Positions 61,613 through 64,000 of a DNA stretch of 64,000 nt are shown piece by piece (position 1 is the first letter of the stretch; each line of letters opens with the position of its first letter). The position numbers and the translations under genes were made by a program. The notes under the pieces are model-generated. The model was not told the origin of the DNA and did not search any database. It saw nothing but the letters and a program-made list of their open reading frames with translations. The DNA comes from Streptomyces sp. NBC_00459. GTDB taxonomy: Bacteria > Actinomycetota > Actinomycetes > Streptomycetales > Streptomycetaceae. The DNA lies in contig NZ_CP107903.1 of NCBI RefSeq assembly GCF_036013955.1, forward strand, positions 4,154,001-4,218,000. The letters run 5' to 3'.

Positions 61613-63196
61613 ATGACCACGACCCCCGCCATGGCCCGGCTCGACGCCGTGCGCTCGCTGCCCGGCCTCTTCCGGCTGGTGGCCGCCGAACAGCCCGACA
61701 CGATCGCGGTGATCGACGACGGCCGCACCCTCACCTACGCCGAACTCGACCGCGCCTCCGACCGGCTCGCCGCCCGCCTCGCCCACACCGGCGTCCGCCC
61801 CGGCGACCTGGTCGGCCTGCTCCTGGAGCGCTCGGCCGACATCCCCGTGGGCATCCTCGGCGTCATGAAGGCGGGCGCCGCCTATGTGCCGCTGGACCCG
61901 TCCTACCCGGGCGAACGGCTTCGGTACATGATCGCCGACGCCGGGGTCACCACCGTCGTGGGCGACCGCGAGCAGGCGGTCGAGCGCGGCCTCGACACGG
62001 TCGCCGTCCTGTCGCCGCACGGCGACGGGGAAGCCGAACTCCCCATACCCGCCCACGAGTCGACCGGCGACGAGCCCGCCTACGTCATCTACACCTCCGG
62101 CTCCACCGGCAACCCGAAGGGCTGCGTCGTCGGCCACCGCCAGGTCCTCGCCCTGCTGCGGGCCGCGCTGCCGCTGTTCGACGTGACCGCGGACGACCGG
62201 TGGGCGCTGTTCCACTCGTTCAGCTTCGACGTCTCCGTCTGGGAGTTCTGGGCCTCCATGGCCACCGGCGCCACCGCCGTGACCGTCCCCCTGCGCATCG
62301 CCCAGTCCCCGGCCGACTTCCTCGCGCTGCTCGGCGCCGAACGGGTCAGCGTCCTCGGCCAGGTGCCGTCCGTCTTCCGCTCCCTCGCCATGGCGTACGA
62401 GGAGGCCGGCCGCCCCGAACTCTCCTTGCGCTACCTGGTGTTCGCAGGCGAGGCCATCGACCTCGACGTGGTCGCCGCCTTCCTGAAGGCCTACCCGGGC
62501 AGCGCGCCCACGGCCGTCAACATGTACGGCCCCACCGAGACCACCGTCTACGCCACCCACCGCGCCCTGTCCGACGCCGACTTCGACGGTCCGGTGCGCT
62601 CGCCGATCGGCGCCGGACTGCCGCATCTGCGCCTGGAGATCCGCGACGCCGACCTTCGGCCCCTGCCCGACGGTGAGAGCGGCGAACTGCTCATCGCCGG
62701 CCCGGGCGTCGCCGACGGCTACCTCGGCCGCCCCGATCTCACCGCCGAGCGCTTCGTCACCCTCGACGGACCCGACGGACCCGACCGCTACTACCGCACC
62801 GGCGACCTCGCCCGCCGTCTGCCCGACGGCTCCTTCGAGTACCTCGGCCGCAACGACCAGCAGATCAAGCTGCGCGGCTACCGCATCGAACTCGGCGAGG
62901 TGGAGGCGGCGCTGCGCGGCCACGACCTCGTCAAGGACGCCGCCGTCACGGTGATCACCACCGCGGCCGGGGCCACCTTCTTCGTCGCCTGCGTCGTCGT
63001 CGCCGAGAACGCGCCCGCCAAGCCCGCCGCCGAACTGCGCGGGTACGCCCAGACCGTCCTGCCGCGCTACATGGTCCCCGACCGCTACCAGGTCGTGGAC
63101 GCCCTGCCGCTCACAGGCTCGGGCAAGCTCGACCGCAAGGCGCTCACCGAACTGGCCGCCACCCGCCCGGCCCGCACCCCGAAGGCGGCCCGATGA
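61613..63196 (+). CDS. Stand-alone NRPS adenylation domain
   Basis: A 527-residue amino acid-activating enzyme with no carrier domain. Motifs: A3 YTSGSTGNPKGC, A4 FDVSVWEFW, A5 MYGPTETTVYA, A7 YRTGDL, A8 LRGYRIELGEVEAAL, and A10 lysine in LTGSGKLDRKAL. By eye the pocket reads D, V, W, G, V, A, M, V, Y. It must load a carrier in trans; the carrier-thioesterase protein has no A domain of its own and is the natural target. ATG with AAGGGA 13 bases upstream. Confidence 0.9.
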   Translation: MTTTPAMARLDAVRSLPGLFRLVAAEQPDTIAVIDDGRTLTYAELDRASDRLAARLAHTGVRPGDLVGLLLERSADIPVGILGVMKAGAAYVPLDPSYPGERLRYMIADAGVTTVVGDREQAVERGLDTVAVLSPHGDGEAELPIPAHESTGDEPAYVIYTSGSTGNPKGCVVGHRQVLALLRAALPLFDVTADDRWALFHSFSFDVSVWEFWASMATGATAVTVPLRIAQSPADFLALLGAERVSVLGQVPSVFRSLAMAYEEAGRPELSLRYLVFAGEAIDLDVVAAFLKAYPGSAPTAVNMYGPTETTVYATHRALSDADFDGPVRSPIGAGLPHLRLEIRDADLRPLPDGESGELLIAGPGVADGYLGRPDLTAERFVTLDGPDGPDRYYRTGDLARRLPDGSFEYLGRNDQQIKLRGYRIELGEVEAALRGHDLVKDAAVTVITTAAGATFFVACVVVAENAPAKPAAELRGYAQTVLPRYMVPDRYQVVDALPLTGSGKLDRKALTELAATRPARTPKAAR

Positions 63197-63402
63197 GCCC
63201 CGCCCCGCAGCATGCGGCCGGGCCCTGGCCGAGTCGGCCTCCGCGGCCACGGCGGATCCCGCGGCCCGGCCGACGGACCGCCTGAGGGCGCTCCGCGTCT
63301 GGCCACTGGCGGTCATGGCAGTCACCTGCCACCGACACGTCATGACACCGAACCTTCGCAGCCTCCAGGATCTGTGCAGGTACTCGACACCATCCGAGCA
63401 CC

Positions 63403-63801
63403 ATGGAAGAGAGGACCCGGACCTTGCTGTCCATCACCAAGGAGTTCCACTTCTCCGCGAGCCATCAACTGTCCGGCCTTCCACCGGACCACCAGTGCGG
63501 CCGGCTGCACGGCCACAACTACGTCGTGATGCTCGAACTGAGCGGGCACGCCGACCTGTTGGCCGACGTCGGCTTCGTGCGCGACTACGGCGAACTGGGC
63601 GTCGTCAAGAAGTGGATCGACGACACCGTCGATCACCGTCATCTCAACGACCTGCTGCCCGAGGTGAATCCGACGGCCGAGCACCTTGCCATGTGGATCT
63701 ACCGGACGTGGTCTGCGGACTTCCCGGAGCTGACCGCCGTGCGGGTCTCCGAAACGCCCAGGACCTGGGCGACGTACCGGCCCGCCGGTCCCACCGACTG
63801 A
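63403..63801 (+). CDS. queD: 6-carboxytetrahydropterin synthase (QueD-like)
   Basis: A 132-residue member of the PTPS/QueD family, which converts 7,8-dihydroneopterin triphosphate to 6-carboxytetrahydropterin, the first dedicated step of 7-deazapurine (preQ0) synthesis. The zinc histidines are in FSASHQL and HGHNY, with the catalytic cysteine in CGRLHGHNY. The C-terminal half has DHRHLND and NPTAEHLAMWIY. It is followed by the start of queE. The 206 bases before it show no other gene. Confidence 0.9.
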   Translation: MEERTRTLLSITKEFHFSASHQLSGLPPDHQCGRLHGHNYVVMLELSGHADLLADVGFVRDYGELGVVKKWIDDTVDHRHLNDLLPEVNPTAEHLAMWIYRTWSADFPELTAVRVSETPRTWATYRPAGPTD

Positions 63802-63825
63802 CCGCGTACCCGACCGGATCACCGG

Positions 63826-63849
63826 ACGAGTTCCCGCACGAGTTCCCGC
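63826..63849 (+). repeat. Perfect 12-base tandem repeat after queD
   Basis: ACGAGTTCCCGC occurs twice in direct tandem, 25 bases past the queD stop and 61 bases before the queE ATG. It is too far upstream to be a ribosome binding feature. Role unknown. Confidence 0.6.
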
Positions 63850-63910
63850 ACTACTACCCGGACACCGTTCCGGATCGACGAGCCCGGTCGGGCTCAAGGG
63901 GGTGGTGAAG

Positions 63911-64000
63911 ATGGCGGTTCCGAAGCTCGTGGTGAACGAGATGTTCGGACCCACCTAGCGCCGTACAGGGCGAAGGACCTTCCACCGGAAGGTCGTGTGC
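63911..64000 (+). pseudogene. queE: Start of queE (7-carboxy-7-deazaguanine synthase), frameshifted, cut by window end
   Basis: ATG at 63911, with a GGGGGTGG site upstream, opens MAVPKLVVNEMFGPT, the start of QueE, a radical SAM enzyme of preQ0 synthesis. The next codon is TAG (63956-63958). In the +1 frame, 63963 onward reads VQGEGPSTGRSC, the continuation expected right after GPT. The bases 63956-63962 (TAGCGCC) are thus seven extra bases that break the frame. Either the gene is inactive or the sequence is in error. The radical SAM CxxxCxxC lies beyond the window. Confidence 0.75.

Overview
The window reads as the chromosome of a Streptomyces or very close relative. GC content is very high, GTG and TTG starts are common, and the gene content is typical of the genus: a tipA thiopeptide regulator, a zinc-independent ribosomal protein block with a Zur-like box, two regulator/ATPase/DUF397 clusters, an AfsR-type SARP, SpoIIE-type phosphatases and two copies of a familiar Streptomyces intergenic repeat. 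No rRNA, tRNA, CRISPR array or insertion sequence was seen.

Layout. 0-9 kb: DedA membrane protein, YbjQ protein, tipA with its own MerR-type promoter, glutamate decarboxylase, an ABC exporter pair with a PadR regulator, a DinB protein and an aldehyde dehydrogenase. 8.8-10.9 kb: first XRE / anti-sigma-like ATPase / DUF397 cluster. 11.1-13.7 kb: Zur-type block of cysteine-poor ribosomal proteins (S18, L31, L33, L28, S14) with a COG0523 protein. 13.7-28.7 kb: lipoprotein, DUF2786 protein, HTH-ClpN protein, family A DNA polymerase, SARP with a long repetitive linker, glycosyltransferase, PucR-type regulator, Tat-type flavoprotein, Tat-type glycosidase-like protein under a LacI-type operator, and an acyltransferase. 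28.7-32.6 kb: gene debris, a VapBC toxin-antitoxin pair, and a second XRE/ATPase/DUF397 cluster with tandem DUF397 genes. 33-38.7 kb: PAS-GAF-SpoIIE phosphatase, SRPBCC protein, secreted FG-GAP repeat protein. 38.8-42.9 kb: a family 2A encapsulin shell with its cysteine desulfurase cargo and a LysR regulator. 43-48.9 kb: a second large phosphatase with a kinase-like domain, an acetyltransferase, a membrane protein and a small protein.

48.9-64 kb is the most unusual part. An XRE-TPR regulator and a small secreted peptide lie divergent to a plus-strand operon of at least ten genes that runs off the window: malic enzyme, adenylosuccinate synthetase, FAD/NAD(P)-binding oxidoreductase, formyltransferase, carrier protein-thioesterase, MFS exporter, A-PCP-C NRPS, stand-alone A domain, QueD and the start of QueE. 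I read it as a small natural product cluster that joins a minimal two-residue peptide assembly line to 7-deazapurine chemistry. It may be under peptide quorum control. The thioesterase carries Cys in place of Ser and Asn in place of Asp. The queE start is interrupted by seven extra bases. The product is not known to me.
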